In this document: one piece after another, positions 22,261 through 34,569 of the stretch | How the letters are laid out: every line of letters starts with the position of its first letter | How positions within the stretch are numbered: position 1 is the first letter of the stretch | Assembly: GCF_029962835.1 (NCBI RefSeq) | Contig: NC_080577.1 | Location: forward strand, 7,912,501 to 7,976,500 | Reading direction: 5' to 3' | Length of the DNA stretch: 64,000 bases | Source: Magnolia sinica | Taxonomy: Eukaryota > Streptophyta > Magnoliopsida > Magnoliales > Magnoliaceae | Position numbers and translations under genes: made by a program | The notes under the pieces: generated by a model | Database searches by the model: none | What the model saw: the letters and a program-made list of their open reading frames with translations, nothing else | What the model was told of the DNA's origin: nothing

Positions 22261-22564
22261 TTGCCATGCTCTATCAATTCAAGCTTTTAGAGCAAGTGGT
22301 TAATTGTCTTGCATCACTTGCATCTTGTCCAATGCTCAGTTTGGTCTCATCTTCCCCTCCAACAGCTCCTGTTGCTTCAAATGTGTGAAGAGGGCGGGCC
22401 ATGTCTGTCTTTTCCTCGACTGGGTCATGGCTTTGGAGGGTGACATGATACTCTCTGTCATCATCAAAGTAGGCTGTCAGCATTGTGCTTTTAGGATGCT
22501 CATTTTTAGATTCCAATTTGTAGAATACAAACTCTTCATGTTCTAGTTGAGCTATTACCACCTA

Positions 22565-23561
22565 TGGCCACCGCACGGAGCGCTGACAGTCATACAGAGA
22601 ACTTGCTGCTCTGCTTCAAGAGGAACTACAAGTTGATGTTCAGCGACGAAGTTTGCAACTGTTCGGTATTCTAACCCTCCATCGGATCAGTTCCCCGAAA
22701 ATATTCCACATCTGATTATCCTAAACTGTCAAATTTATGAGTTTTTGTTGAATATAGATTATTACTTTATTTTACAAATGACTCTGTTGTAGGCCATGGA
22801 TTAAAAGCATAGGATATCTCAATCTGGGAGACTTTTGGGGCATCCCACATTCACGAGGCAGATCAGATCGATGGTAGGGATTACCACGACTACATGCCCC
22901 ACTTGGACAGGACTGCACATAGGCTTGCTGCTGGGATGGACATTGTAATTCCTACTTCAAAGGCAAGGTAGTGCTTATTGCCTGCACTATCATTGCTAAT
23001 GGCAGCCTGGCATGTCCATCCTTCTTGAGTACCCTTTACTATCCTACTCAAGATCTATGTGAAGATTGCATGGTTTATGCAACTTCCGAAGTTATCAATG
23101 GTATTGAAAACCAGTTTTCAATTCCGAAAGCTCCTGTCCATCCATCTGGACTTACAAAGCTGTCCACTGTCCATGAAATTTCCATTAGAACTGATGCATC
23201 TACAAGGAATGCTGTCACCACTGCTCCCACAGTACACTACTTCACCAAAATCTATTTTTCCTGGTTGATGTTGGGATCCCAACGATCTGAAAAACCGCCT
23301 ATGTCTTAATTGGGGTTTTAGAGACTCCGACAGGCCATCTATGAGTATGATTTGCAGCTTAAACGAGCGGCCAGCATGCTCCCAGATCTTGCTTTGATTA
23401 ATGCGTCATTCCAAGTGTTGGCTATTAGCACCAGTACCCATTTTCCATCACCCTTCAGAAGGCAACAGAAATTCAACTGTTTGGATGATCCTAATCATCC
23501 TCTCGCCATGAATGAACAGATTCAAAAAGACGCGGTCAGCTGGAAAAGCAAAATGAATTAG
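22565..23561 (+). pseudogene. Possible degenerate gene, family not recognised
   Basis: GC content and codon-like texture rise here compared with the flanks. Several frames carry protein-like stretches: SYRELAALLQEELQVDV near 22588, GRDYHDYMPHLDRTAHRLAA near 22873, an open frame of 112 codons at 22971-23309 and a short one at 23352-23561 ending DDPNHPLAMNEQIQKDAVSW. No single frame links them, no splice model is convincing and I do not recognise the family. It could be a broken host gene, exons of an unidentified gene or chance. Confidence 0.25.
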
Positions 23562-23699
23562 GATAAATCCAATCAATGTGACTTTTGGGCCTTTCAGAAC
23601 CACAAAGAGACCCTCAATATGGGTGGCCTGGATTTCATACACGCATGCCACGTGTTCAGTAGATTGGTGCATCAGCATATCCCGAACTTTCCGAATGAT

Positions 23700-24652
23700 T
23701 CCTCAATAATACATGTGCATGACTGCTTGGAAAGAAAGGCAATCTTCTACCAAACCCTTTGAAATTTGCTTTTCTTTCTTCCCCACCAAGTCAAGCAGAC
23801 TGCAATATAATTTGAGACTTTCTATACAATATTGGGATGCCGTTTGCACCTAACCAAATGGAGCTATGGTCTTTGTTTGATCAAAACCATTGATATGATG
23901 TGCCTCATTGTCGATGGTCATACACCCAAAACCCCCAAAACAAAACAAAACAATCATAGCCCTCAATAGGTGAAAATACAGTAAGAATTCACATACAACA
24001 TATCAACGGCATCGATCACCGAACTATGGGCCCCACTTGTAAAAACTGAAGATCCGGATTACAAACTGTCACCCATCATGTATAAATCTGAGTTTAACAC
24101 TAATTCCTCCAAAAAAAAAAAAAAAACCATGTCCATAACCATAGAAATCTCTGTGCGATTCATAAATATATAAATATATAGTCTATCAAACCCAATATAC
24201 ACACAAACAGAAAGTACAAATAACCAATCTATTATAACATGAACCGCTTGTATAAATTTAAAATAATAACAAATAAGAGGTCTCACATGCAACTGGTTGG
24301 ACCACTAAGTTACAGTCCAATCAATGCACAATTGCTCACATGTATGCTTGTATGAAATCCAGCCTGTTGCCCCATCATGAATATCATTCATTGTAAAAAT
24401 CATTCCAATCCACTTATCAAGTGGGCCACACATGCACTTTGATCATCCAATCCATGTCTGTCCATGGTTTTGTAGGGTGTGGTGGTCTTTGATAAGTGTA
24501 CCTACCTGATTTCCGAATCTGATATTCTTTCTGATGAGTTGGATTTTTACAAACTTGAAACATGGACATTTATGCAGTAGTTGGATGGTAACATATCAGT
24601 CCAAGGTGAGGAAAGAGGGGGTGTATGAAATAGGGTAGATGTATACCAGAAT
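23700..24652. other. 3' flank of the ATL gene, gene-less
   Basis: AT-rich, with an A tract at 24110-24126 and scattered CCAACCCA/GTGGGCC scraps. The 3' UTR of the minus-strand ATL gene should occupy the right-hand few hundred bases. Nothing else is recognised. Confidence 0.4.
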
Positions 24653-25375
24653 TCACTGCCTCTCAATATCTTCAACAGCATCAGCTTGGCCACAAGATTG
24701 CATTCTCCTATCTGATTTCTCCCTAGTGATAATTCTCCGAAACGAGCTCAGCCGTGAACCCGATTCACCCCCCTTCGACGACTGGCCTACAGCGTCCGAC
24801 GGACCCTCCGAGGCCATCGACATCGTGCGATCCAACGGTGGAGCTGATGCGACAAACACCATCGGCGCGGTGGCCTCCTGGGCTTGAGGTTCTGCATCAG
24901 TCCGGCATATGGGGCACGTAGAGTGAGAGTGTAACCACATATCAATGCATTGTAGATGGAACATGTGCTTACAGTTTGGTAGAATTCTAGCAATCTCTTC
25001 TTCCTCTAATGCACTCAGGCAGACTGAACACTCGGCGCCGGTATCGTTGAGTGGGTCGGAACGCTTGTATGTGAAAATTGGGAGGGTGTCGATTACCGAC
25101 GGATCGAGCCCCGTCTTGGGTGGCTCAGGGGTCCCCCTTTGGGCGGCTGTGGCCAGGTGACCGATCAAAAAACGCCGTCTTGCCTGGCGGCGGGCGACTC
25201 GTCTAACGTAGAGATGGAGAAGGATAACGAGCCCGACGACAATGAGCAATGAGCCGAAGGCGATGAGCATGGCCTTGTTGCTTACACCGTAATGATGTCG
25301 GCGTTTGTGGTGGTCGTCGTCTGACATAGCGATTAGGAGGGAGAGCGGGCACAAGGTGGATGGTATGGTTTGCAT
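24653..25375 (-). CDS. ATL-family RING-H2 E3 ubiquitin ligase (ATL40/41-like), intronless
   Basis: 240 codons in one frame. A transmembrane segment (about 35-57) is followed by a basic stretch (RRVARRQARRR) and the ATL GLD motif (GLDPSVIDTLP, 89-99). The RING-H2 finger is C116-x2-C119-x15-C135-x-H137-x2-H140-x2-C143-x10-C154-x2-C157, with all eight zinc ligands present and the ATL tryptophan in CIDMWL (W147). The C-terminus is Ser/Gly-rich and probably disordered. Family knowledge: ATL proteins are membrane-anchored E3 ligases that pass ubiquitin from an E2 to unknown targets, often in defence or stress, and most lack introns. The second methionine (M17, codon at 25325-25327, MSDDDHH) may be the true start: TGATATAGTA on the minus strand near 25395-25404 is the likely TATA box, which would place transcription start close to M1. 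Both starts have a purine at -3. The ATL40/41 subgroup call rests on motif memory only. Confidence 0.93.
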   Translation of the reverse strand: MQTIPSTLCPLSLLIAMSDDDHHKRRHHYGVSNKAMLIAFGSLLIVVGLVILLHLYVRRVARRQARRRFLIGHLATAAQRGTPEPPKTGLDPSVIDTLPIFTYKRSDPLNDTGAECSVCLSALEEEEIARILPNCKHMFHLQCIDMWLHSHSTCPICRTDAEPQAQEATAPMVFVASAPPLDRTMSMASEGPSDAVGQSSKGGESGSRLSSFRRIITREKSDRRMQSCGQADAVEDIERQ

Positions 25376-25389
25376 TTTTTATGTAGGGT

Positions 25390-25410
25390 GCATGGTACTA
25401 TATCAGGGGT
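25390..25410 (-). promoter_or_regulatory. Possible TATA box of the ATL gene
   Basis: Read on the minus strand, CCTGATATAGTACC lies about 20-30 bp before the first in-frame ATG and about 70 bp before the second. It is the only TATA-like element close by and argues mildly for the second ATG. Confidence 0.35.
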
Positions 25411-27960
25411 CTGTGTTCCTTTTTCCCTTCAATAGATTGACTGAGACTGCATTCATTTTTCAAATTGACTTTGCAAGCTGAGTAGTTAGAGGAATAGAGA
25501 CGGGATTCCGTGCAGAGGTTTATACGTTGAGATTAACCTAAAACGAAATATGTGGGGCCCACCTTGACTTGTGCAAGACATCCAATCCGTCCATCATGTG
25601 CCCATCGTGTTCTCTTTGGTACCCAAAAATCAGGCCGATATTAAAACTGTTGTATATCATATTTTTAACCGTTCGTGGAACCGTCAATCCAGATTGGCCA
25701 TGTGTCATTGCAGGAAAGGTATATCATACAAAGGATCTTTAAGGATACATGAGTGCGGCGGAAATATTTACAAGCTGAACACCTTTTCAAGAGCAATTCA
25801 TGATTGAGAGGAATAGAGCTTGGCTTAAAAAAGACGAACAATCAAAAGCAAAAATGTTACAATAAAAGTATCTAAAGGGCGATACCTTAGTTGTCATAAC
25901 TTTCAAATAAAGAAGAAAAATGTTGGAAGAATAGCTGTTGAAGAAATTTATAAATAGCAGGAAGATTGGGAGAGCAAACACACACAATCAAATTCAACAA
26001 ACAAATCAAATTTATTAATTTAATTTAGATCATTTTATCTTAGGAATAGTAATAATTCAATAGTAATAATTTCTTAGTTGTAATTTAAATTTACATACAT
26101 ACGTTAAACTTGATATTTATTTAATACAAGTACTTTAAAAAAAAATTTATTGCAATTGCTCTTTTGTAAATGATTGTAAGTATTTCTTTTTATTTTATTG
26201 CACTGTCATATTGAAAAGTTACTTCTTGTGAAAGTCAAGGTACAGTTCATCTTGGGAGGAAGAATCCCACTTTTCAACAATTGCGTGATTATTACAAATA
26301 TTCTGTAAATAGTTGGGTAGGTGACCAATTTCCTCATCTTCTGGTCATATATTGTTTAGTTAGATGTATGGGTCAAAGTTGGTCAATTTGAATTGAGCTG
26401 TTCTATCAATTCTAATAGCAGGATAGAAAACAAATCAAGGCACCAAAGGAAACGGTTGGGATTTGGGCGTTCCACAACTAAACTTTTCAGATTTTGTGTC
26501 GGGTCCAAAGTATTTTGCTTACACCATGCAGCCTATATAAAAGACGCACCCCCACCAATGGGCACCCCAAGTAAACACAACAGTCCTGAAACTCAGGTGG
26601 GTCATGCTGCGTGATTTTTAGAGGTTTTGGGCATGATTTACATGGTGTGGCTCGCCTAACTTTTGGATCACTCAGATTTTTGGTCTCCAAGGGAAACATA
26701 AGGCAGATCGCATGATGGACGGATTGGATGTCACGGACTTATCATAGTGGCGCATGGGTTGAATCCAGGACAGAGCTATTTTTGATATAGCTAATTGAGG
26801 TGTAGACATGGGCTAGCATTTGCCTAGAGCCCAATCGGCCGGCCTAACCAATCTTATTTAGATCTCGTACTGGTCTGAGACTGTACTCAGATCAAGGGCT
26901 GTAATTGGATACCGTTGCTGCTGTAATCATAATAGACAGACAAGGGACGTGTCCCAGAATAACACCTTAAACTGTGTGGTGGTGGACCACTAGGACGAAT
27001 TACTAATGAATAGCTAACAAAGAAGGAGAGTTTAATTTCTAATCGTCCTTTTTCAGGTCGTCAAGCACAGGCTTTTCATCGTTCCCCACTTGATTCTAGC
27101 ATTATCAGGCTCTCGTCGCATACAACAAAAATACCAAGGGATGATTGCAGCCGACCATCAACATACACCAAACACAGGCGGGGCCTCATGTGATGACGTG
27201 GCACGCTTTGTTGAGATCCATACCATTCATCAGGATGGAATCCATCGTGAAATCCTTATATCTAGATTCTGGTGTGTATACTCATCATACTGGGCCACAG
27301 ATGCACCAAACAATGAGCGTTCAGAAAATGATAGCTGGCGGTCCACATTCAACTTACATGCGTGCATCCACCTGATGAGTGATCCAATCTAAATTTACTT
27401 TGATAAATATAGCATAGTTGCCTATCTGATCAACGTCCAGGATCTCTTAATAGTGTGCCACATCCGGCACGCGTAGGGCGCTTGTGATTATTCACCTACG
27501 TGTGAGACTGGAAAGTATGACGTGGGGTGAGTTGACCCTGAGGAACAGTGGGACCCGAAAGGCACCGAAAGTCCCGCGCACGAGCTTTCGCTTCCCTTTC
27601 TCAGAGCACTGGTGGGGCCCAGTAGAAGAATAGCCTAGATGACACGTTGGCTTTCCGTGACCCTTACTCCACCAACTACCGACGAATGTTGCTGCCTTGA
27701 CCTAAAGGGTTTATTGAAGGGCCGTTAATATAGCAGAGTTGCAAGAACCGGAATACCGTTCATCCATCTCTTCATAATACACGTGGCATGATAATGTACC
27801 GATCAGGCCCATTCATATATTTTCCCCTAGAATGGATGGCTCATAACCAAAAATACACACCAATTATAAAATTTTATCCGTAGGATTGATTAAAATTAAA
27901 GAGACTGTAGAAAACGGAAACGATTCACGGTCATATATTTCGTAGGTTATTGAAGTATAG

Positions 27961-27999
<39 letters not shown>

Positions 28000-28182
28000 T
28001 TTTATAATTAAACAAATACGTCATCCAATCTATTTTCCAGTAGATGGATTGACCCGATTGACGCGTTTCCTTTCCACGTGTACTACGGAGAGATGATTGT
28101 ACCATATTACGGTCTCTCGGTTCTGCCGTATCTTCTCATATGTGGAAGGCTCTGGAAGTCTCCGTCGGAATCGGTCTTCGCC
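25410..28182. other. Gene-less stretch with MITE scraps
   Basis: Fragments resembling the MITE core occur at about 25552-25670 (TGTGGGGCCCACCTTGACTT; CATCCAATCCGTCCATCATG) and 26480-26720 (ACTCAGGTGGGTCATGCTGC). The part 26000-26220 is very AT-rich. Around 27050-27660 composition is more balanced, with GGTGGGGCCCAG scraps. No gene is recognised. Confidence 0.4.
27963..27998. repeat. (AT)n microsatellite
   Basis: About 18 uninterrupted AT units. Confidence 0.97.
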
Positions 28183-28718
28183 GACTGGGGGAATTGCGTG
28201 GCTACCCCGCTGCCACGGACGTCCAGGGTGGTAGGACTCTGTGGGCTAACCGTGATGTATGTGTTTTATCCACGCCGTCCATCCTTTTTACGAGAACATT
28301 TGAGGGCAATAGGAAAAAATGAAGTATTTACCAAGTTCAAGTGGACTACACCACAAGAAACAATTAGGGATACTGACGTCCACCGTTGAAATCTTCCAAG
28401 GGCCTACAGTGATTTTTACTTGTCATCCATCCTGTTCATAAGGTCATATAGACATCGATGAAGGGAAAAAATAAATATCAGCTTGATCCAAAACTTCTGC
28501 CCCCCCCAGTTAGTTTTTCAAAGGTAGTCGTTCAATCGCTACTGTTCCTGTGGTGTGGTCCACTTGAGATTTTGATATTCTTCAATTTTTCTCTTATTAC
28601 TAAATGAACTCAAAAAACTGTTGGACGGTGTGGATAAAGCATATGCATAGCGGTGGGCCCCACAGTGTCCTGCAACCACGGAGGTCGGTGGTGGCGTGGT
28701 CGCTACGGAATCCGCGTC
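28183..28718 (-). mobile_element. Foldback MITE
   Basis: Left core TGTGGGCTAACCGTGATGTA, right core GCATAGCGGTGGGCCCCACA. The arms pair imperfectly: TTGCGTGGCTACCCCGCTGC on the left, and the reverse complement of the right end contains GGATTCCGTAGCGACCACGC. The spacer is reversed (TTATTTTTTCCCTTCATCG on the complement). No target duplication is evident. Confidence 0.8.
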
Positions 28719-28739
28719 TGGAGGAGCATTGATCAGATA

Positions 28740-29884
28740 TATCCCCAACTACCATACTGCACGTTTTTTCCCTCCTAACTCGTGTGGCATCTGATCGACA
28801 TCCGAGCCGTCGTAAAAGTGTGTCCCATCATGAAGATGGGCCATGGGCCACTGTGAAAATTGATCGGATCCACTCATTATATGGACTGCAACTCTACGCT
28901 GAGTTTGATCCTCAGCCTTCCATTGATTTCAATTGTGCGGTCCGCATGAGATATTCGCGTATTTTGAAGGCAACTGATTTCACGACGGGGCCGAATCTTT
29001 GCATGTACCAGAGGACACGTCCCTGTAACCGTGGGTGTTATTTAGAAATAGGGGAAACGAAGGGGTTTCTATAGTATTTTATAATTTGGCATAGCATGGT
29101 GGATCGCAAGTATGCACTCATAAATTATACTAATGCCATTCCTCTAACTTAGACAGACTGTCAAAACTGTGGGACCCATCTTTGATAGGTCATAGCCTTA
29201 CAAGCAGACTACTAGACCACCTTAGCATTAGATTATTGCACATTAAAAATCTGGACCATTGGATATTTTTCATATTAACCGTGCATTAGATGTCCATAGA
29301 GCTGGGTGTCGACTCCAAATGGACCAAGTTAGGGCTAATTTGACTCGATATGGTTTTGAAATAGGCCACACCCAAACTTGATCTACCTTGATATCGAGTC
29401 CAGCATGCCTGGCTCAATCTGAGTTCAATCTATCTTGAATTGATCCGGATTGAGTCCAATTCGATCAGAAGTATCAAGTCGGGTTGAGTTGGCATCAAGT
29501 CGGATTGGGAGATGACGGAGGGAGGGAGTGGAGAGGAGGAGGAAGAGGAGGGTGATGGTGGTGGCGGCTGCCAAGCTTGGCAGAGGTGGAGGATGAGAGA
29601 GGGAGAGGGGGAGAGAGAGGTTGTCCACCTAGATTTAGAGAATTGGGTCGAGTCGGGTTTCGGATCAAGTCGAATATAACCCAATCAAATTTTGAGTCGA
29701 GTTAGATTGAGTTAATGGATTAGTCAAACTCAACTTGGTTTGAGTTTGGTTCGGACCGACTCACCCATTCAACTCAGGTTAAGTCAGATGAGTCAAGTCA
29801 GTTGGATCGGGCCGTCCCATGCCCACCTTTAGATGTCTACGAGTTGACCGGATTAAAAAGCAACGTGTTATTTTCCAGGTTTTG
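28740..29884. other. Gene-less stretch
   Basis: The part 28740-29330 has no recognisable feature. The part 29330-29830 is degenerate low-complexity text built from GAGTCGGGTTGAGTT-like and GGAGGAGGAAGAGG-like motifs; open frames on the minus strand (Ser/Pro-rich) come from it. Confidence 0.4.
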
Positions 29885-29889
29885 TCTTT

Positions 29890-30220
29890 GCTGTGGAACC
29901 ACCTTGATGTATGCACTCTGTATCCATTCAATCCACTCATTTTGCTAGATTATGTTAAGGTATAAAACCAAAAATGAAACAGATCCAAATTTCAAGTGGG
30001 CCATAGCATAAGAAAAAGTATTGATTTACTATTAAAATCTTCCCGTGGGCCACAAAATTGGAAGACAAATAAACGTTATCCAAACATTATTGTAAGCATT
30101 CAATCACTATGTTTCTGTGATATGGTCCACCTAAGATTTGGATCCGATTCATTTTTGAATTCATGCGGATGGACGGCGCAGATATACGACACATCTATCA
30201 AGAAGGGCCACGATCACGAC
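29890..30220 (+). mobile_element. Foldback MITE, shortened copy
   Basis: Left core GTGGAACCACCTTGATGTAT, right core ATGCGGATGGACGGCGCAGA. It is shorter than other copies, with much of the spacer missing. Arms outside the core do not pair clearly. It lies directly before the next copy. Confidence 0.65.
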
Positions 30221-30245
30221 CTCCCCAAATCTGGGTTGGAATGAG

Positions 30246-30775
30246 GTGCGTACCGAGTAACTCAGTACGGTAAGCGTACTGAGAAAACTCCGTGGGCCCC
30301 TTTGTCATTCATGTATTATATCCACTCCGTCCATCTCTTTTATCACATAATTTTAGTGCTTAATCCCAAAAATGGAGTATATATAACCCTCAAATGGACC
30401 ACACCATCAGAAACTGTGTGAATTGAACATCGACCGTTGAAAAATTCTTGGGGACAACAGAGGTTTTAGATCAAGCTTATATTTTTGTTTTCCCTTCATC
30501 CATGTTCTTCTGATCTTATGAACAGGTTGGATGACAAATAAACATCACTGCGGGCCTTAGAAAATTTTCAATGGTTGAAATCAATAGTTCCACTTTTTCC
30601 AGTGGTATGGCCCACTTGAGCTTTGTATATGCATCAATTTTGGGTTGAACACATAAAATGATCTGGAAAAACGAATGGACGGCGTGGATAAACCACATGC
30701 TTTCGCGGTGGGCCCAACTGAGTTTACTCAGTACGATAAGAGCGTACTGAGTAACTCAGTACACAATCCGATTTC
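30246..30775 (+). mobile_element. Foldback MITE, CTGAGTAA-arm subfamily, exact 9-bp TSD
   Basis: Flanked by the exact repeat TGGAATGAG (30237-30245 and 30776-30784). The right end has the full tip CACAATCCGATTTC. The left end begins GTGCGTACCGAGTAACTCAG and appears to lack about ten terminal bases. Arms carry GCGTACTGAG motifs on both sides. The core is well preserved with the spacer in + orientation. Confidence 0.86.
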
Positions 30776-30979
30776 TGGAATGAGAGAGCATGGACCAGTG
30801 CCCTTCTGGCACGTGTCAGACGAATAGTCCTTCCTAATCCATCAAGTGGAAGCCAAAACCTCCTCCTTTTCCTGCGTGGATGACTTTATGTGGTAACGTG
30901 CAGAGACCGTTCATGTGGTGGGCCAGCTAGATATTATTTCTGTCTCGATGAAGAATTTTCTTGTCGGAAAATCTCGAGT

Positions 30980-31004
30980 TTATATATATATATATATATA
31001 TATA
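30980..31004. repeat. (AT)n microsatellite
   Basis: About 12 AT units. Confidence 0.95.
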
Positions 31005-31029
31005 CCTGTTCCACCCCCTCTCCCCCCAG

Positions 31030-31270
31030 GCGGCGTGTGGGGCCCATCGTGATGTACGGCCGGCATTTAGTCCGTCCATAAGGTGCGCCCCTTCTAAATT
31101 AACATTGTATCCCAAAGAATCAGGCAGATAAAAAATACAGGTGGGCCGAAAAGTACCCTATCGTGTTTTTGCATATGTCATCCAATCCATTCAAAAGATG
31201 CGTCCCACAAGGATAAATTGACATACCAAAATTCGGTCCATTCCAAGACTCAGGTGGGCCACCATATGAT
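31030..31270. mobile_element. MITE-like fragments
   Basis: GTGGGGCCCATCGTGATGTA and ATTTAGTCCGTCCATAAGG recall a left core, then AGGCAGATAAAAAATACAGG and ACTCAGGTGGGCCACCA. The order and length do not match an intact copy, so this is a degenerate or related element. Confidence 0.4.
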
Positions 31271-32809
31271 TTGAGAGATGTTTCAGCCAAGATTTTACAT
31301 CGCGCGGCCACGTGGGTTTTAGGCGGCAAGATTTTTGGGTCCGATGAAAAACTTGTATTTTTTTCAGGGAGGAAGCTACGACATGATTATTATTCCATTG
31401 CCTTCCCTCGCACGTCCACGTTGCAAGAAATGGATCGGTAGCCCCGGTGGGCCCCATCCTGATATTTATATAAAATTCTTCTTGACCACGTGTATCACCT
31501 CATGTTATTCCAATGGCTTAAATTCAGCTGTATTTATGAATCATGTGGACAGCTGATGTGAACTGCAAATGAATATGAATTTTGAGCTACACGACTAAAT
31601 TTTTGCTTGTAATGGGGAGATTAGATTTTATATAATTATGATATGGGCCTATGAAAATTCAAGGGAGGCGGCTCTTAGATCAGTCATAGTTTTTCTTATA
31701 TAAATATTACGGTGGGTGCCGTCAAAATCAAGGGCAGCTACCTTTACCATTCATTTTTTCCCACCCAGTCTATTTTGAGAGAGGGACTGAAGAGGACTTG
31801 ATTTTTGAGAAGCAACCATGACGTGTACTTTGGACAATAGATGTGCCATCTAGGTTTTGGCCCAAAGCTACAATGTCAGGCTGATTGACATTGTTCTAAG
31901 TGGGCCACACCAGAAAAACAGTTGTGAGGGAGAGGCCAACTTTTGCTTTTAACATCGACTACTATTGTGAAGATTATATAAAATTCATTCCAACTATTAA
32001 ATATCCTGAATCTTAAAAGTAAGCTTATTTATAAGTGAAGGGGTCCATCCCAGGGTAAACAGCTCAGAGGGGACTCTTGCCCTATATTCTCTTTCAATCA
32101 TATGATCCACCTGAATTATAGATGAAGGTGAATTTTGGGCCTAACAATAGGTGAGAGATTGAGTGGTTAAGGTGAATTTTGTTGGGAGACCGCCGAACAA
32201 TATTAGGATGAATCAAGTAAAGTATTTCAATTTCATAAACAAGTCCAATCACAAACATTCTAAATTTTATATAAAAAAATTCTTATGAAAAAAAAATAAA
32301 ATCATGGCACAAAGCGACCGTAATGCAGCTTGATGTGTGTCATGGTTTGTACTAAATTAGATATTTCATATGCAGTGGGTGTTGTTATTAGATACATGTC
32401 TAATTCTGAAAAAAAAAACATTAGGAAGCAGTAAAATGGCTAATTCGATACATTCGAGGTATACATTGTTAAAAATTATGTTTATCACTCACGTATTAAA
32501 CGTATTGATGTACGTTACTATTTTATCCAATAAATATTTAAGGATGGAGGTGTGACTCTAGAGAAAATTCATACGAGCGTGAATTCGGCTAACATACTCA
32601 TTAAACTGGTTCCCACACATAAGTTTAAATTCTGTGCAATTTTTATGGGCTTGGTGAAGACATAAATAGAAGACAGAGTATGCACGAGAAGTGATGATGG
32701 AGTTATGATCCAACGCATAATTAGAAATGACGAAAAGAAACTATGAAGAACGAATATTGAAGACATTGTAGAGATTGTTGTTGATGTCAATTTCTTTTAG
32801 CAACAGGGT

Positions 32810-33120
32810 TTGTCGATGCCATCGAGAGACCGTTCTATTCCATTAACAACTGTTCAATGCCATCGACAACTGTTCGATGCCATCAAGAAAATCCGAAAAT
32901 CCCATGTTAGTTGATGGACACTTTATGGTGTTTTGCATGATGTCATCAAAGGGGTTCGATACCATCAACAGGTTGTCAATGCTATCAAAGTCACATTAAA
33001 GATGCCATCGAAAAAATTTAAAAAATCCATATTTAGTCGTTGGAACGTTTTGGTATTCTATTCAATGACATCAAGGGTATTTGATGCCCATCAAATTGTC
33101 ATCGAAGGTGTCATCAAGGG
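32810..33120. repeat. Degenerate ATGCCATC repeat block
   Basis: The motif GTTCGATGCCATCGACAAC and variants recur at irregular spacing (about 32815, 32850, 32875, 32955, 32980, 33005, 33080), mixed with GTCATCAAGGG. Divergence between units is high. Confidence 0.6.
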
Positions 33121-33185
33121 CGTGCAGAATTGCATAAATGTGAGATTTGTTTTCGATTTCGATTTCGATTATAATTCTCATAAAG

Positions 33186-33188
<3 letters not shown>

Positions 33189-33248
<60 letters not shown>
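33189..33248. repeat. (AT)n microsatellite, 30 units
   Basis: The longest AT tract in the window, about 60 bp, uninterrupted. Confidence 0.97.
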
Positions 33249-33250
<2 letters not shown>

Positions 33251-33684
33251 GTGTAATAGGGATTTAGGAGATATAGAGAGGTGTTCTAAGTTTTTTAAAT
33301 TCGTTCCTAAGGGTTTCAGGGGCATAACTTGGGTAGATTCGAGGGTTGTTCGAATCAAATAATCTTTATCTCTTGTAATTTTTTGCTTTCATAGTCTATT
33401 AATACTGTCGCTTTGTGTCAAAATTTATTTCTTTAAAAAAAATTTCGCGTAAATTTTGGAGTGTTTGTGATTGGAGTTGATTGTACAATTGGAATGTTTT
33501 GATTCATCTTTGTATGCTTCTGCGGTCCCCCAACAAATTTTACATAAACATTAAGGTGGGGCCCATCTAAGTAACCAACTCATTTGTTCTTAGCCCGCAC
33601 ATTAAAGAAATGTAACGGAAGATTAAAAAATGATAATTATATCGATTAATGTAACCTTTTGAAGAAGATACCATAATATAAATT

Positions 33685-33689
<5 letters not shown>

Positions 33690-33728
<39 letters not shown>
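33690..33728. repeat. (AT)n microsatellite
   Basis: About 19 AT units. Confidence 0.96.
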
Positions 33729-33733
<5 letters not shown>

Positions 33734-33839
33734 CGCTAAGTGAGGAACGGATTACATGCCATGCAAACATCCAGGTGGGCCCCATAAGCAGCATCCTAGA
33801 ATAAGCTTGTTGGCTAGAGGACCCGGCCTCTGAATTTCC

Positions 33840-34560
33840 TAATTTATGAATTCATACACACCAGTCATCGGATGGTTATGATGGTCTGATGGGAGAGAGA
33901 TTTCGAGAATGGCCCATTCATGATGAGGGCCACCAGATGTATGGCCTGGAAATCTGAAAAGGAAAAAAGTTGTATTGTTCAAAACAAGCATCATGGGATG
34001 GAAAGGAAAATGACTGGGGGATGCGACTAAAGAGAGATTGAACAATCCATTCATGGACATGTGCCCTTGCCCCATACTCAAGTCAGTCCACTCATCATGT
34101 GCGGCCCACCTAAATGGCGCACTCCTGAATTAGGATAAGTTGGTTCGAACAAAGGAAAACCGGTGTATCAACAGTACTCCAGCCCGATCAACTACTCGGC
34201 CATGCTTAGAGCCGGACAGGCCTTAAATTGAAAATGTTGTAGACTTTAAGCCCAAGCCCAGCCCATTTTTCTCTGTGAAAACTTGGACCGCGGCTCATCC
34301 AATGGGCCTAAAGTTATAACCCAAGCCCAACCTATTTCGGTCTGGGTCTGATCATATGGGCCAGCCCAGCATTCTCGAATGGCCCGTTCATGATGAGGCC
34401 AACAAATGGGTGGCAATTGTATCCGTTTATTCCTTGATGACCCGACTTCTTAGCCCGATATGGGCATTACCATGTCGGCTCCCTTTCCAACCCGCTTATA
34501 GTTCTGATTATCTTTCAATAGTTTTTATCTAACTTGGAAATATTTGAGGGACAGGATCGC
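33840..34560. other. Gene-less stretch
   Basis: Low-complexity GCCCAAGCCCAGCCC-like text fills 34230-34400. No gene, RNA or transposon end is recognised. Confidence 0.4.
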
Positions 34561-34569
34561 ATTGAAAGA

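Larger units (their letters stand above)
31270..33838. other. Gene-less AT-rich stretch with simple repeats
   Basis: Contains a degenerate short-repeat block (32810-33120) and two long AT microsatellites. Open frames through the microsatellites encode only Ile-Tyr runs. No gene is supported. Confidence 0.45.

Noticed and set aside
22001-22277. Three overlapping minus-strand open frames rich in Pro, His and Ser.
   Set aside because: All follow from the GC-rich repeat block. Being open in three frames at once is typical of repeats lacking stop-forming triplets.
29425-29684. Ser/Pro-rich minus-strand open frames considered as a small secreted protein.
   Set aside because: They run through degenerate GGAGGAGGAAG and GAGTCGGGTT low-complexity text with no start context or conserved motif.
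32810-33120. The ATGCCATC repeats considered as a CRISPR-like array.
   Set aside because: Units are short, diverged and irregularly spaced without unique spacers, and the DNA is eukaryotic.
33071-33362. Overlapping open frames with long Ile-Tyr runs.
   Set aside because: They are translations of the (AT)n microsatellite at 33189-33248.
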